Shown piece by piece: positions 37,377 through 48,170 of a stretch of DNA of 64,000 nt. Numbering within the stretch: the stretch's first letter is position 1; each line of letters opens with the position of its first letter. The position numbers and the translations under genes are program-made. The notes below the pieces were generated by a model. The model was not told the DNA's origin. It ran no database searches and saw only the letters and a program-made list of their open reading frames with translations. The DNA comes from Sordariomycetes sp. S80-01Y (Eukaryota > Ascomycota > Sordariomycetes), in contig JAXQJY010000028.1 in NCBI GenBank assembly GCA_037042185.1, forward strand, positions 1,984,001 to 2,048,000. Direction: 5' to 3'.

Positions 37377-38324
37377 GATAGCGAGCTGCTTTTCCGTTGC
37401 CCTCACGGATAGGACTGGTCGGCTCTTCAAGAAGCAGGGAGTATAAGTGCTTCGGAGGAGCTCGTGCGTTGACTTTGGATCTCGCCGAGCTTCGTTGACG
37501 GCTCTGTCGCCAACAAACACTGATTCTGATCGTATCACCGAAAGCCTTTCTTAATCCGGGGAAGCAGATGTCGGCCGAGTAGATATAACAACGCTCTCGC
37601 GCACAGTTCGACCGAAGCGACCGGACGTCCCAAGCTTTACCCTCGAAGCTAGGACGGCATCGTCCCGGATTCCTCGCAAAAATTGACCAAGTCGAACCTG
37701 GGGAAGCTGGTGCGGAAGGATCCCACCGCAACTCCAAGCGCATGGGGCAAAGACGCTAATACCTAACGTGGGGAAGAGCTGGGGGATTTCGCGGGGATTG
37801 ACTAGTTGGACCGGACTCTTTTCCGTGGTTTCGGGGTTTAAAGCAACGAGGTGACAACAAGACTCGAGCCATGTTGCTGATTGGGAGCTTCCCGAGAAAG
37901 ATGGAGTTCCGAAGGAGTAGCGTGGTCCATGGTGCCGAAGCCCGGGAATCCGCAAATGAAGGCAGACGCGGAGAAGTCTCCGTACCAGACCAAGAGCTGT
38001 ACAGTGATTGGGAGAGCTTCGTAGAACTCTCCACAGCCAACCACGTGGATGACCGAACTCCAGGATTGAATACGCGGAGTTCCAAGCCAGACTCGACGAC
38101 ACGCGGGCCTGCCTAGCGAATAGCAGCCTGCCTTGTAGTCAGTGATGAGCTTATGAGTTTTGTCTTGAACCGAGAGACCGAGAACTCGGCCCCCTTTACT
38201 CCTTTCTCCGACATGTCAGGACGCTATTAAGGAGCTCAAAATCGTGTACTCGAAGGTGTGTATGCAATCAGCGGATATTCACTTTCGACGAGACCTTGGC
38301 ACGGACAATAGCCGCCGGATCGAT
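37377..38324. promoter_or_regulatory. Shared divergent promoter of transporter and rhamnosidase
   Basis: The two genes run away from each other and no convincing gene lies between them. A single shared control region would explain co-induction. Several GGGGAA/CGGGG-like clusters near 37550-37850 could bind zinc-cluster or CreA-type factors, but I cannot point to a clear operator. Confidence 0.5.
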
Positions 38325-41002
38325 ATGTCGGTCTCTATTGCTCAGGTCAGCGCCGAGCACCACCACGATGGCTTCGGTCTGTTCACCCCGACTCCCCGCC
38401 TGTCATGGCGCTTCAACTCCACCACATTAAAGGCGTGGAAGCAAGCATCTTACGACATATCCATCAGCACGGAGAGCGGCGAAAAGTCGTATCACGTTGA
38501 GTCGTCCGAGTCTATCCTCGTGCCTTGGCCGGCTCTTCCGCTGTCTTCGCGGCAGAGGGCGGATATCAAAGTCCGGGCCACAGGCCACGATGGAACTTCG
38601 ACTGATTGGGCAAGCCTGAACGTGGAGGTTGCACTGTTGTGCGGAGCAGAATGGTCAGCGAAGTTGATATCCAGCCCTGCTCAGGGGCCACAGCCAAAGC
38701 GCCCCTTCATGTTGCGCAAAAGCTTCACGTTGGACAAGATCGGCCCGGCAAGACTGTACTCCACAGCCCATGGGGTCTACGAGGTTGAGATCAACGGCAA
38801 GCGAGTAACCGATGAGATCTTGGCACCGGGATGGCAGGCGTACAACCACCGATTGTACTACCAAACCTACGACGTATCCTCCTTGTTGCAAGAAGGAGAG
38901 AATGTAATTGGCGCTCACGTAGCTGAGGGTTGGTTCGCAACCCGAATCGGACGACCCGGCGTACCGAACCACTGGGGTGAAAGGCCCGGTTTCTTGGGTC
39001 AGCTCGAGGTTGGCGGGAGAGTCGTCTGCGCAACAGATTCTAGCTGGGAACATCTTGAGAGTCCCCTGCTAGCCTCTGAGCTGTATGACGGTGAGGTTTG
39101 TGACACAAAGTTGATCAATCAGAGCTGGTCAACACCGGCGTCCGAAGTTGCCGGAAAGGGGGCGGCGGAAGAGTTGTCCTTCCCAGGGGCGGAGCTTATT
39201 GCCCCTGAGGTTGCCCCTGTGCGGCGCATCATGGATGTCAAGCCCAAGAAGATCATGACGACGCCTTCAGGAAAGAAGGTGCTCGATTTCGGCCAGAATT
39301 TCGTGGGATGGCTGAGGGTAGAGAAGGATCTTCCTGGGAAATCCGGCGAAACTCTTCTGATCAGACATGCGGAGGTCATGGAACACGGAGAACTTGGAAC
39401 GAGGCCACTGAGGAGCGCTAAGGCACAATTCACCCTGAAGCTTGGGGGTCCGACCAAAGGCATCGAGACCAAGTTCTCCTTTTACGGCTTACGGTGTGTA
39501 TTTCTAGTTCTTGAAAGGACTCAAAGATGAAGAGCTGACACCCGCCGAGATATGCCGAGATCAATGGTTACGATGACCTGTCGCTCGACGACTTCACCGG
39601 GGTGGTCATCTCGTCTGATATTCGCCGGACGGGGCACTTTGAGTCATCTCACGCTTTGCTCAACCGCCTCCACGAGAACGCAGTCTGGTCCATGAGGGGA
39701 AATTTCATCTCTATCCCCACGGACTGTCCGCAGCGAGACGAACGCATGGGGTGGACTGGGGACATTCAGGTCTTCAGCCCGACGGCCAACTTCCTGTACG
39801 ACACTGCGGCGTTCTTGGGATCCTGGCTGCGCGACCTCGAGCACGACCAGCGGGACGCCAACGGCGTTGTGCCCATCATCGTGCCCAACCTGCCCGCTCA
39901 GCCGGACGATCGCATGGTACGACCCATGGCCATCTGGGCAGACACGGCCGTAATCACCCCCTGGGACCTGTACAACGCGTTTGGAGACATAGGGCAGCTC
40001 CAAATCCAGTGGGACAGCATGTGTCTCTGGTTAGACAAAGGCGTGCCGCGAGACGAGAAGGGCTTCTACTCTACCCGAACGCCACAGTATGGCGACTGGC
40101 TCGATCCTAGGTCACCGCCCAACATGCCTGGAAACTGCCCAACCGATAGCTTTCTAGTCGCGAACGCCTATCTCATCTATACTACGAAGCTAGCGGCAAG
40201 AATTGGCAGGGTCCTTGGCAACATCGAAGTTGCGAACAGGTACGAGGCAGATGCTGAGCGGCTAACGCAACTCTTCCGAGACGAATACGTTACGAATACC
40301 GGTCGTCTGGCCTGCGACACGCAGACGACTTACGCCCTCGCACTCCAATTCGGGCTCCTCGAGGAGAAGCACCTGCCCACAGCTCGATCGCGGCTGGGCC
40401 ATCTTGTTGGTTGGGAACGCTTCAAGATCACTACCGGCTTTGCTGGAACACCCATCGTCCTCAAAGCCCTGGCAGACAACGGGATGCTTGATCTGGCATA
40501 CCGCATGCTACAGGAGCGCGACTGCCCCAGCTGGCTGTATCCGGTTCGCATGGGCGCAACCACGATCTGGGAGAGGTGGAACTCAATGCTCGAGGACGGC
40601 TCGATAAACACGGGGCAGATGACCTCGTTCAACCACTACGCCCTCGGCTCGGTGTGCGCTTTCATGCACAGCGTCGTCGGGGGGCTCGCACCGGCTGACC
40701 CTGGATGGAGGACAGCCCTGGTCAGGCCACAGCCCGGAGGCACCGTGCGCTTCGCCAAGACGCGCTTCGACTCGCCCTACGGCCCCTTCGCCGTAGATTG
40801 GAGGATAGAAGACGGGAGGATGATCACCGCCGTGGAGGTGCCGCCGAACGCTGAAGCAAGAGTTGTCCTGAGGGGCGTGGACGAACTGGTGGGCAGCGGA
40901 CGGTACGTGTTCGAGACGGAATGGGAGGATTCTAAGAACTGGCCGCCAGAGTTTGTGCCGGGACCGCAGCGGAATGCTATCGAGAGCGCCTTTGTGCCAT
41001 AG
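38325..41002 (+). CDS. Alpha-L-rhamnosidase, GH78, no signal peptide
   Basis: Two exons (38325-39493, 39550-41002) give 873 residues. GH78 enzymes remove terminal L-rhamnose from flavonoid glycosides and pectin side chains. The order is: an Ig-like N-terminal domain (LSWRFNSTTLKAWKQASYDI), beta-sandwich modules (ARLYSTAHGVYEVEINGKRV, LDFGQNFVGWLRV), then the (alpha/alpha)6 barrel. Acidic catalytic candidates are in DCPQRDERMGWTGDIQ (near residue 452) and in TTIWERWNSMLEDG. A C-terminal beta domain ends the protein. No signal peptide is seen at either of the two candidate starts (38244 or 38325), so it should act in the cytosol on imported rhamnosides. It pairs with the divergent sugar transporter. 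Confidence 0.95.
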
Positions 41003-41622
41003 GTCAGGGAGCTGGTCTTCAGCATAGAGAGCGCACATCTGATCTGAACCCTTCTGGACGTAAACCCGACGTGCCAAGCGCTGAGGCCACCTCGTATGTA
41101 TAATCTACCATGCGGCAGGGTCTGAACCCGGTCCGACTTCAACAATTCTTTGCGACGGTCTTACAATCGAACCATCTTTAGCGTGCATGTCTTCGGTCGC
41201 TGTCTGATGCAAGAATCCCTTCCTTCCGATGCCCCTGGTCACAATCCTCAGCCCATGGTTACAACGCTAGCCTATCGGCCGCGCTTCCGAGTACGTGTAG
41301 ATACGGTCTACATGAAACGTGATTCGCTGCTTTGAAACGTGAGGAAGCTGCAAGATGGTCCCTCACCGTGGGCGGGGGTTTGAGGGCTGAAAGCGGGCTT
41401 GTACGTTGCTAGATGAAGCGTCTTGTTCCAGTATTCGAGCATCACAGGGTATTGGATCTCACAAACAAGACAGATTGGCAGTTCAGGGGAAGATATAACA
41501 TCCATATTTACTAGCCACTTATTACAAGACCTATCGGAATGAAAGTCGTCCACAATCCAAACAAGTCATAATATGCACACAATGTAATCCCCCGACAATG
41601 AGCAAGCATGCTTTGCGCACGT
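41003..41622. other. Convergent 3' region
   Basis: I see no gene here, between the end of the rhamnosidase and the end of the minus-strand permease. Confidence 0.45.
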
Positions 41623-43349
41623 CTAGTACGTGTAGCGGAAGCTCTTGTTCTCCCGGTCCGTCTGGGTGGCCCAGACCTCGGGGTCCAGGTACTGCTCCTC
41701 GTTCTCCTTGAGCTCACCACGGCGCTTGTTCTCCCAGACGTAGTACAGGAAGAGCAGGAAGGTCGTGAGGGCGCAACCAGCCTGGGTGCCCATGACGGCG
41801 AGCTTGGCGGGACGGTACTCAGGGGCGTCGCGGGCCTGGAAGGTCTGGGGCCCGATGATGTTGCCGAGAGAGAAGGAGCCGGAGATGATGGCGGTGGCGA
41901 AGGCGCGCTTGGTAGCTCCGCCGAAGTTGGCAGCGGTCCACTGCGGCATGTTAGCTTAGGGGTGCTTGGGTCAAGGTAGAATAGAGGAGCGTACGGAGTA
42001 GAAGACGGTCAGGGGGGCGACAACGGCATTCACGAGGTAAATACCAGCAAGGCAGCCCGCGCGGTTGGTGGAGGGGAGGAATGACATGAGAGCACCGCCG
42101 AGGATGGCGGGGATGATGCAGACGATGATCCAGGCCCAGCGGTGGGAGCGCATGCGGATGCCAAAACCGACCATCAAGGTGAAGAAGATGGAAACGACGC
42201 CCGAGGGCATGTTCATCAAGGCAGCGCGCTTCGGCGTGTATCCAAAGCCGCGGATCAATGTCGAGGAATAGGTCGTGACGACACCAGAGGAGACAGACAG
42301 CTGCGCATGGTCAGTATTCTTGCTCCGTAACGATGGCGAGCGCGGGCACTTACCAGGACGACGGACAAGGTCAGCAGCCACATCTGGGGGTCGAGGAGGG
42401 CCTCGACGATCTGCTTAGGGCGGAACTTGCGGCTCTCGATGCCGGTCTGGTTGACGCTGACGTGCTTGAGGAGGGCGACCTTTTCGCTGTTGGACAGCCA
42501 CTTGGCCTTCATGGGCGTGTCCGGCACGAACAAGAAGGTGGAAATGCCAATGAGGATGGTGACACAGCCCAGAGTGACAAACATGATGCGCCATCCAGCC
42601 ATGCTTCCTCCCGTGATGTGCTGGAAGGCGTACGAGACGGCGCCTCCGAGGATCTGGCCCAGGCCGAGACCGAGGTACCAGAAGGAGAAGCGCGGGGCCT
42701 GCTCAGACTTGGTGTACCACTGGCTGCTGATGAGCATGAGCGAGGGGCCAACGGTGGCCTCGAAGATACCCAGGAAGACGCGGGAGACGAGCAGGGTCTG
42801 GTAGTTGAAGGCAGCGGCACCGCAGGCGGTTGCTACGCCCCAGAGAGTGACGTTGATACCAAGCCATTTGGCGGCAGGGACCATCTGCAGGAACCAGACT
42901 TGGGGGCCAGAGTCAGCAACGACGTTTCCTCGACGGCCCAAGAGGCGGGGGGAGGGGAGAGGGGAGAGGGGGAGAGACTCACTGTTGGGGACCTCGAAGC
43001 ACAGCAGACCGACGAAGAGGAAGGTTGCGATGTTGGAGAACTGGTTGCCGACGAGACCCAGATCCTCGTTGATGCCCATGACGGCGGCGTAGTTGAGGAT
43101 GACCTTGTCGAGGAACTGCATCGTGTAGCAGAGGAACATGAGCGGGACGACGCGCAGGTCAATCTTGCGCCTGAGGCGCTTCATGTCGACGACGCCGTCG
43201 GCGCCAGCAGCATCGCGATGCTCATTGAGGAACTTCCAGGCCTGGTCGACGTTGCTGTCGCTGGCGCCATCGGGCTGCGCCGTGGCCTGCGCATTGGCGA
43301 GGACAGGCGCGGGCGTCTTCTCCTCGTCCACGGAGCGGTTGGACGACAT
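41623..43349 (-). CDS. MFS anion:cation symporter (Dal5/allantoate permease-like)
   Basis: Four exons (42983-43349, 42354-42898, 41995-42300, 41623-41940) give 511 residues. Twelve membrane segments fit the sequence. Family features are RRKIDLRVVPLMFLCYTMQFLDKVILNYA at the first helix (spread over charged lead and hydrophobic core), RVFLGIFEATVGPSLMLI, QWYTKSEQAPRFSFWY and FVPDTPMKAKWLS. These mark the anion:cation symporter group, whose fungal members carry allantoate, vitamins (biotin, pantothenate, nicotinate) or other organic anions. Substrate cannot be read from sequence. Both termini are charged and cytosolic. A CAG-repeat lies in the leader. Confidence 0.93.
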
Positions 43350-43403
43350 GGCGAGAGTTGTGCGCGCGCGCGTCCAGATGACGGTGGTGATGCTGCGTCG
43401 ACG

Positions 43404-43423
43404 GTGCTGCTGCTGCTGCTGCT
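43404..43423. repeat. CTG/CAG trinucleotide run in the permease leader
   Basis: About six triplets lie some 55 bases upstream of the permease start on its leader strand. Confidence 0.75.
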
Positions 43424-44054
43424 CAGGAGGAAGGAAAAAGCAAGTGCCCGTGTATCGCTCGCTACGTTGGTGCAGCCAGCAGGGGAGAGGAGGGGGTGGG
43501 AGGGAAAGCAGGTGTTTATCAAAGAGCGACGAGAATGGGATGTCCAACGCAAGCGAGACGCACGAAAAAGGTGGCGATCAACCTCGGGAGGAGAGGAGCG
43601 AAGGAGGTGGTGGCAGGCCAGGGTAGATAGATGAATGGGCAGCCGAAGAAGCAAGGCAGCATAAAAGCAACGCGACGCAAAGCAACCCTCCTGAACCGAC
43701 GGCTTGGGATCTCGGTCAGCGACGGGAGAGGGTCCGACTCAGCAGTACGGAGCAAGGTACTCTGGTACTCTGTACTCTGTACCTTGCCTGGGCCTGGACG
43801 AGGAGGAGGAGCACGGAGGAGACACGGAGGCGGAGGCGGACGGAGGTAAAGGGAGATTGAATCCGCGGCAGCTAAAGTAGGTCGAGTGTTACGAAGCTGC
43901 CGTGCTGTGGCCCTCACTCTAAAGTCCACCTCCACCTCACCTCCCGGCGTCCTCCTCCACTGATACTGCCAGAGCACCTCATCAATCCACATCGCCCGTC
44001 TTGGCTGCTGGTGGCGCATTGGGGACGGGAGGGCAGTGGGATGAGCCAGACAGG

Positions 44055-44079
44055 GGGGCTCCAGGGCTCCAGGGCTCCA
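44055..44079. repeat. Tandem GGGCTCCA octamer, three copies
   Basis: Three direct copies lie in non-coding DNA; related GACTCCAGCAG copies follow at about 44109-44130. Confidence 0.7.
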
Positions 44080-46956
44080 TGATTCCACGATTGCCAGGGC
44101 TCCCGCAAGACTCCAGCAGGACTCCAGCAGGGCCGAGGTCCACCCACACCCGCGCTGCTCGTCGCGGTCGCTGACAGATGGGGAGGGGGGCTGAGATGGG
44201 GCTGCGAGTCTCTCTACTCCCTATAGATGATGTTGACAGAAGATAGCCGGAGAGTAAAGCATCATGTGAGAAGTTCACCATGTGAGAGGAGCTCCAATAG
44301 TGAGACTGTCAGTGCGTGCGTAGTCTCACCAGCTCAGTCCAGCTCGACCCCTTGCACCACCGGCACCACTGAGGTGCCTCAATTGACACGACAGCTCGAG
44401 CCACGCACGCCCAATCACGCCGCGCGCAGGCAGCATCGAATCTTCAGCACCTCCTCGAGCGTTGAACCACCAAGCTCGCTTCAGTCCAGTTCGGCTGGCG
44501 CACGCCAAACCGCCGGCACCCGCTGGCGGTACCCAACCACCGTCGAGCACTGGCCACCAGGAGCTGCAGGGCGGCAGAGCGCCAGAAAAGTCTCGCCCAC
44601 CAATGGAGCGCCAGCAGCAGCGCGCTACGACCACTGCGGTAATGGCGCCCCGCCCGCTGACCCCTGCCCGCCCCCCATGCCCGCCAATGGCCTCGGGCCT
44701 CTAATCTCGGTGGAGCAGGGATCGACGCCCTGCCCGTTCGGAACGCTGGCCCGCGCACAAGCTTTTCCCAGGTGCGCGACCTCCATCCCGGCCACTGACG
44801 TTGCGATCCCAAAGGGCCTCAAGGGCCTCGAGGGCCTCACCTCACTGTAGCCGCAGCCGTACTGCGCACCTGCAACTGCCGCACTGCGCTGCGCTGCGAA
44901 ACCACCTCCCCTACCATTATCGTCTTGCAGGTCCGACGGTTGATGCAACTGTCATCCACATCCACCTCATCCATCCATCCATGGCATCCATCCATGGTCC
45001 ATGCCCCGACTCCGACCAGGTCAAGGCGTGCGCGCGTGCGGGCGATGTCACCCTCCGCTCCCACGCTTGCGCTCGCTCGTCCATCTTCGCCGAGGGGTCT
45101 CTTCAGGGTCGCCCGTCGTGGCATGAACTGTCGATAGCATTATGCGTAACGGCCGGCCGCCATCATATCATGTATCATCTCTGTCGTATCCGCCCCGCCC
45201 CTACCAGAAAGATGCCAGATCGGCCGCCTGCGCGTCGGCGGGGATGGGCAGGGCGGCCACGAGCGTCGACCTTTTTTTTTTGTTGCTTTTGTTCTTTTTT
45301 TTCCGCCTCCAGATGAGACGTAATTTCGATCTGACGCTGCACGCCAAACCAGAGCAGATGCGATCAGATCTGCTCGTGCAAGTAAAAAGCAACAAGGCCC
45401 GCACCGCCGGGATGGGACCGGCTCCCAACCCACGTTGCACCGTGAGGCCATCGCCGTCCAGCTGGAACCAACAGACCAGACCCTAGGGTTGCCGCTTGTC
45501 CGACCCTCATGCGCCCTGCTCGGTCTGGACGGCCGCCAAGCGTCGACCCGGACTGCATCGCTCGAGGGGATGAGACAGCGAGTGACGAGCTGCCGGAACC
45601 TCCCACCGTGGCAAAAAGCAAGTCGCAGCACATCAGCCTGTCAAGATTAAACAGTCCGAGGCCCTGAGATTCAATAGCCGGCTCTTGGCAACGCCTGGCA
45701 ACGCCATCGATGAGACATCGCGAATCAGCTGATCTGGAGACTGCGGTGCTACCGAAGCCGTCGAGAAGACGCATGGAAGAAAAAGGAACGTGGCCAATGC
45801 GTCCCTTCAGCTCCTCGACCTATACGCTTTGTGGCAGGTTTCAGCAGCCATTGGCAAGCGATGCTACTACTGCCGCTGCTGTTGCTACTACTACTACTGC
45901 GTAAGGCACTAAGCAAGCTAAAGTACCGAGTGTACCGAGCGGACACCGGCTGTTCGACATCCCACCGTCAGAATCCAGGGGGGGCCAAGCATCCAAACCT
46001 CCTCTGCGCACTGACGACAAGCAAGCTATAGCACGCAAGGGGGACGCCCAAGGTGCTCAACATGCGAGTTATCCATCCTGGTCCTCTGGTCCTCGGGCAC
46101 GCGCTCCAAACAGCAACGAGCGCGTCTTTCCCACAGAGATCTGCAAGGCCTCCGCTCGCCAAAATGCTTGCCAAGCCCTCCGTAAGCTGCCATCAAAGCT
46201 GCCAGAGACTCCGTTTCCAGCCAACCCACGGCCTGGTGGACGGAGGATTTCTTTTCCACCACGCTATCCTCGCAGCGGCCAATCTGCGTCCAGCGCCCGG
46301 ATATGAGACATGATAGGCTTCGACTGACGCCAGCACCGAACGCTGCTTCATTCCAGATTACTGCACCGATGTGCGTTAGCCTGCTGGGGCCTGCGCCGTG
46401 TCGCATCTGTCTGTTCCTTCAGAGGGAGGTGCCAGGTGCCTGGCATGGCGTACGAGGTACATCTGTGGCCCTTTTTTGCTTTCTTTTTGCGCAATGTAGC
46501 CTGCGGCATGTCCATCACTTACGGGTCCCCTTCTGTTTTTGGCCCGCTACCCCTGGCAGAATGACACTTGGACCCGACTGGTAGGAAGCATCTGCCGCGT
46601 CCTCGTCACCTTTTAGCTGGAGAGGCGAGGGACGTCGTGGGCTTCGCGCAGTCCCATTTGTAAACCATCCCGGTCCTGGGTTGCCAAAAGAAGTCTCGGA
46701 TTGACAGATGCGATTCCTTTATTCAAGGCCCTGCGATCGGGGACCCCTCCATCCCTCGTGGTGACAGCCCAGACCTACATGTAGAGAGACCCATCCGATC
46801 AACCGGCCGCCATATCGCCTTTCATATTCACTCTTTGTATCCCCTCCGTCGCTTTCCCTCCACTTCCTGATTCTTTACTCGGTCAAGCAACCGTCGCAAA
46901 GAAGCTGTCCTCCTCAACATCACCTCCCACGACGCACATCTCAGGCCCTTGCTACC

Positions 46957-48170
46957 ATGGGCTGGGTCCTCAACGCCTCGACTGAGGTCAACGCCGAGTC
47001 TGAGTACCCCAAGATCATTGCCATCTGCGTCGTCCTGTCGGTTGTGTCAGTCACGGGTGTCTCGGCGAGGCTATGGATCCGTCACAAGAGCAGAGGCCTT
47101 GCCTACGATGACTGGATGGCGCTGTTGTCGATGCTGTTTGCCCTCATTTACTCCATGATGTGCATCGCTCGTACGTATCGTCAGCCTCATGCTGGAGCGG
47201 GCTCATGCTAACAAGTCATTTCAGAGACTCGCTACGGCCTCGGCCTGCCGATCAAGCTGCGTCCCGAGGCGAACCTCATCACCTACACCGAAGTCAACTT
47301 TGCTGGTCGTCCCATCTACCAGCTCGGCATTAGCTTCTTCAAAATAGCACTTTTGATCAGCTATCTTCGCCTGCTCCAGGGAACAAGCCAACGTGTGTAC
47401 CGCATGGTGGTCTACGCTACGATCGCATTCGTCTTCGTCTCGCACCTCGGCTGCGCGTTCTCCCTGATCTTCGCCTGCACGCCCGTCTACAAGTCGTGGA
47501 GGCCTTTGACCGAGGGCACCTGTCTACCGCCCGGCCCTTCGTTCACGGCTTATGCTGTCGTGACGATTGTCTCGGACGTCATTGTGGCGGTCCTCCCGAT
47601 CCCCATGCTCTTGAGCTTGAACATCCAACTCTCCAAGAAGCTGGGTCTCATTGGTATCTTTATCTTGGGTCTCTTCACGACACTGTGCTCTGTTTTCAGA
47701 TATCTTCAGATCAACCGGATCCAGTACGGCGATGGAAACTCGACCATGCTGATCTTGTGGGGCGTGGTTGAGTTCAACGTTGGTGTAAGTGATTCATTGA
47801 CGGGTTTGTCAGAGCATCCCACTGACACAGCAAACAGAACCTGGTGTCCTCCCTCCCCTTCCTCGCACCCATCTTCATCAAGAAGGCCAAGGAGTACCGC
47901 TCCAAGCCGTCCTCTGGCTCCGGCTACGGACGATCGCGAAGCCGCCACCTCAAGGGCACCGACGCCTACAAGCTCAGCGACCGCGGCAACAACCGCAGCG
48001 CCTTTGTCTCCGCCGATCACAAGTCCGACACCGGCAGCGAGGAGAATATCCTGCAGGGCAACAACATCCTCAAGTCGGTCACCTACACGGTCCAGGTGGA
48101 CGAGGACCCAGCCTCGGAGGGCACCGGAAGCCAACAGCGGAGACGGAACACGATGGAGAACAGGGATTAG
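46957..48170 (+). CDS. Pth11-like rhodopsin-domain integral membrane protein
   Basis: Three exons (46957-47170, 47225-47784, 47838-48170) give 368 residues. The protein has a short extracellular N-terminus, seven hydrophobic segments and a cytosolic tail. Family marks of the fungal rhodopsin domain are RLWIRHKSRGLAYDDWMALL, the QTRYGLGLP after helix 2, KIALLISYLRLLQGT, CTPVYKSWRP and SDVIVAVLPIPMLLSL. Such proteins include Pth11, a surface-sensing receptor of plant pathogens, but most relatives are uncharacterised. No cysteine-rich CFEM domain precedes the helices, so it is the non-CFEM type. The tail is serine-rich and basic, with likely phosphorylation sites. The start follows a C-rich leader. 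Confidence 0.92.

Larger units (their letters stand above)
43350..46956. other. 3.6-kb gene-free stretch with low-complexity tracts
   Basis: This is the longest non-coding gap in the window, between divergent membrane-protein genes. It holds a CAG/CTG run (43404-43423), GTACTCTG repeats (43758-43784), GGGCTCCA repeats (44055-44079), CCAT repeats (44968-45000) and CTA triplets near 45865-45900. Open frames here show only low-complexity translation. Long 5' leaders or a non-coding transcript are possible. Confidence 0.5.

Noticed and set aside
42333-43634. Long plus-strand open frame opposite the Dal5-like permease
   Set aside because: The translation is acidic, repetitive and lacks any membrane or domain pattern, while the minus strand gives a complete spliced MFS protein. 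It is a shadow caused by biased codon use.
44801-45316. Plus-strand open frame of 171 codons in the large gap
   Set aside because: The translation is dominated by low-complexity His/Pro/Arg/Ser runs and ends in a poly-T derived phenylalanine stretch; no start context or domain is seen.
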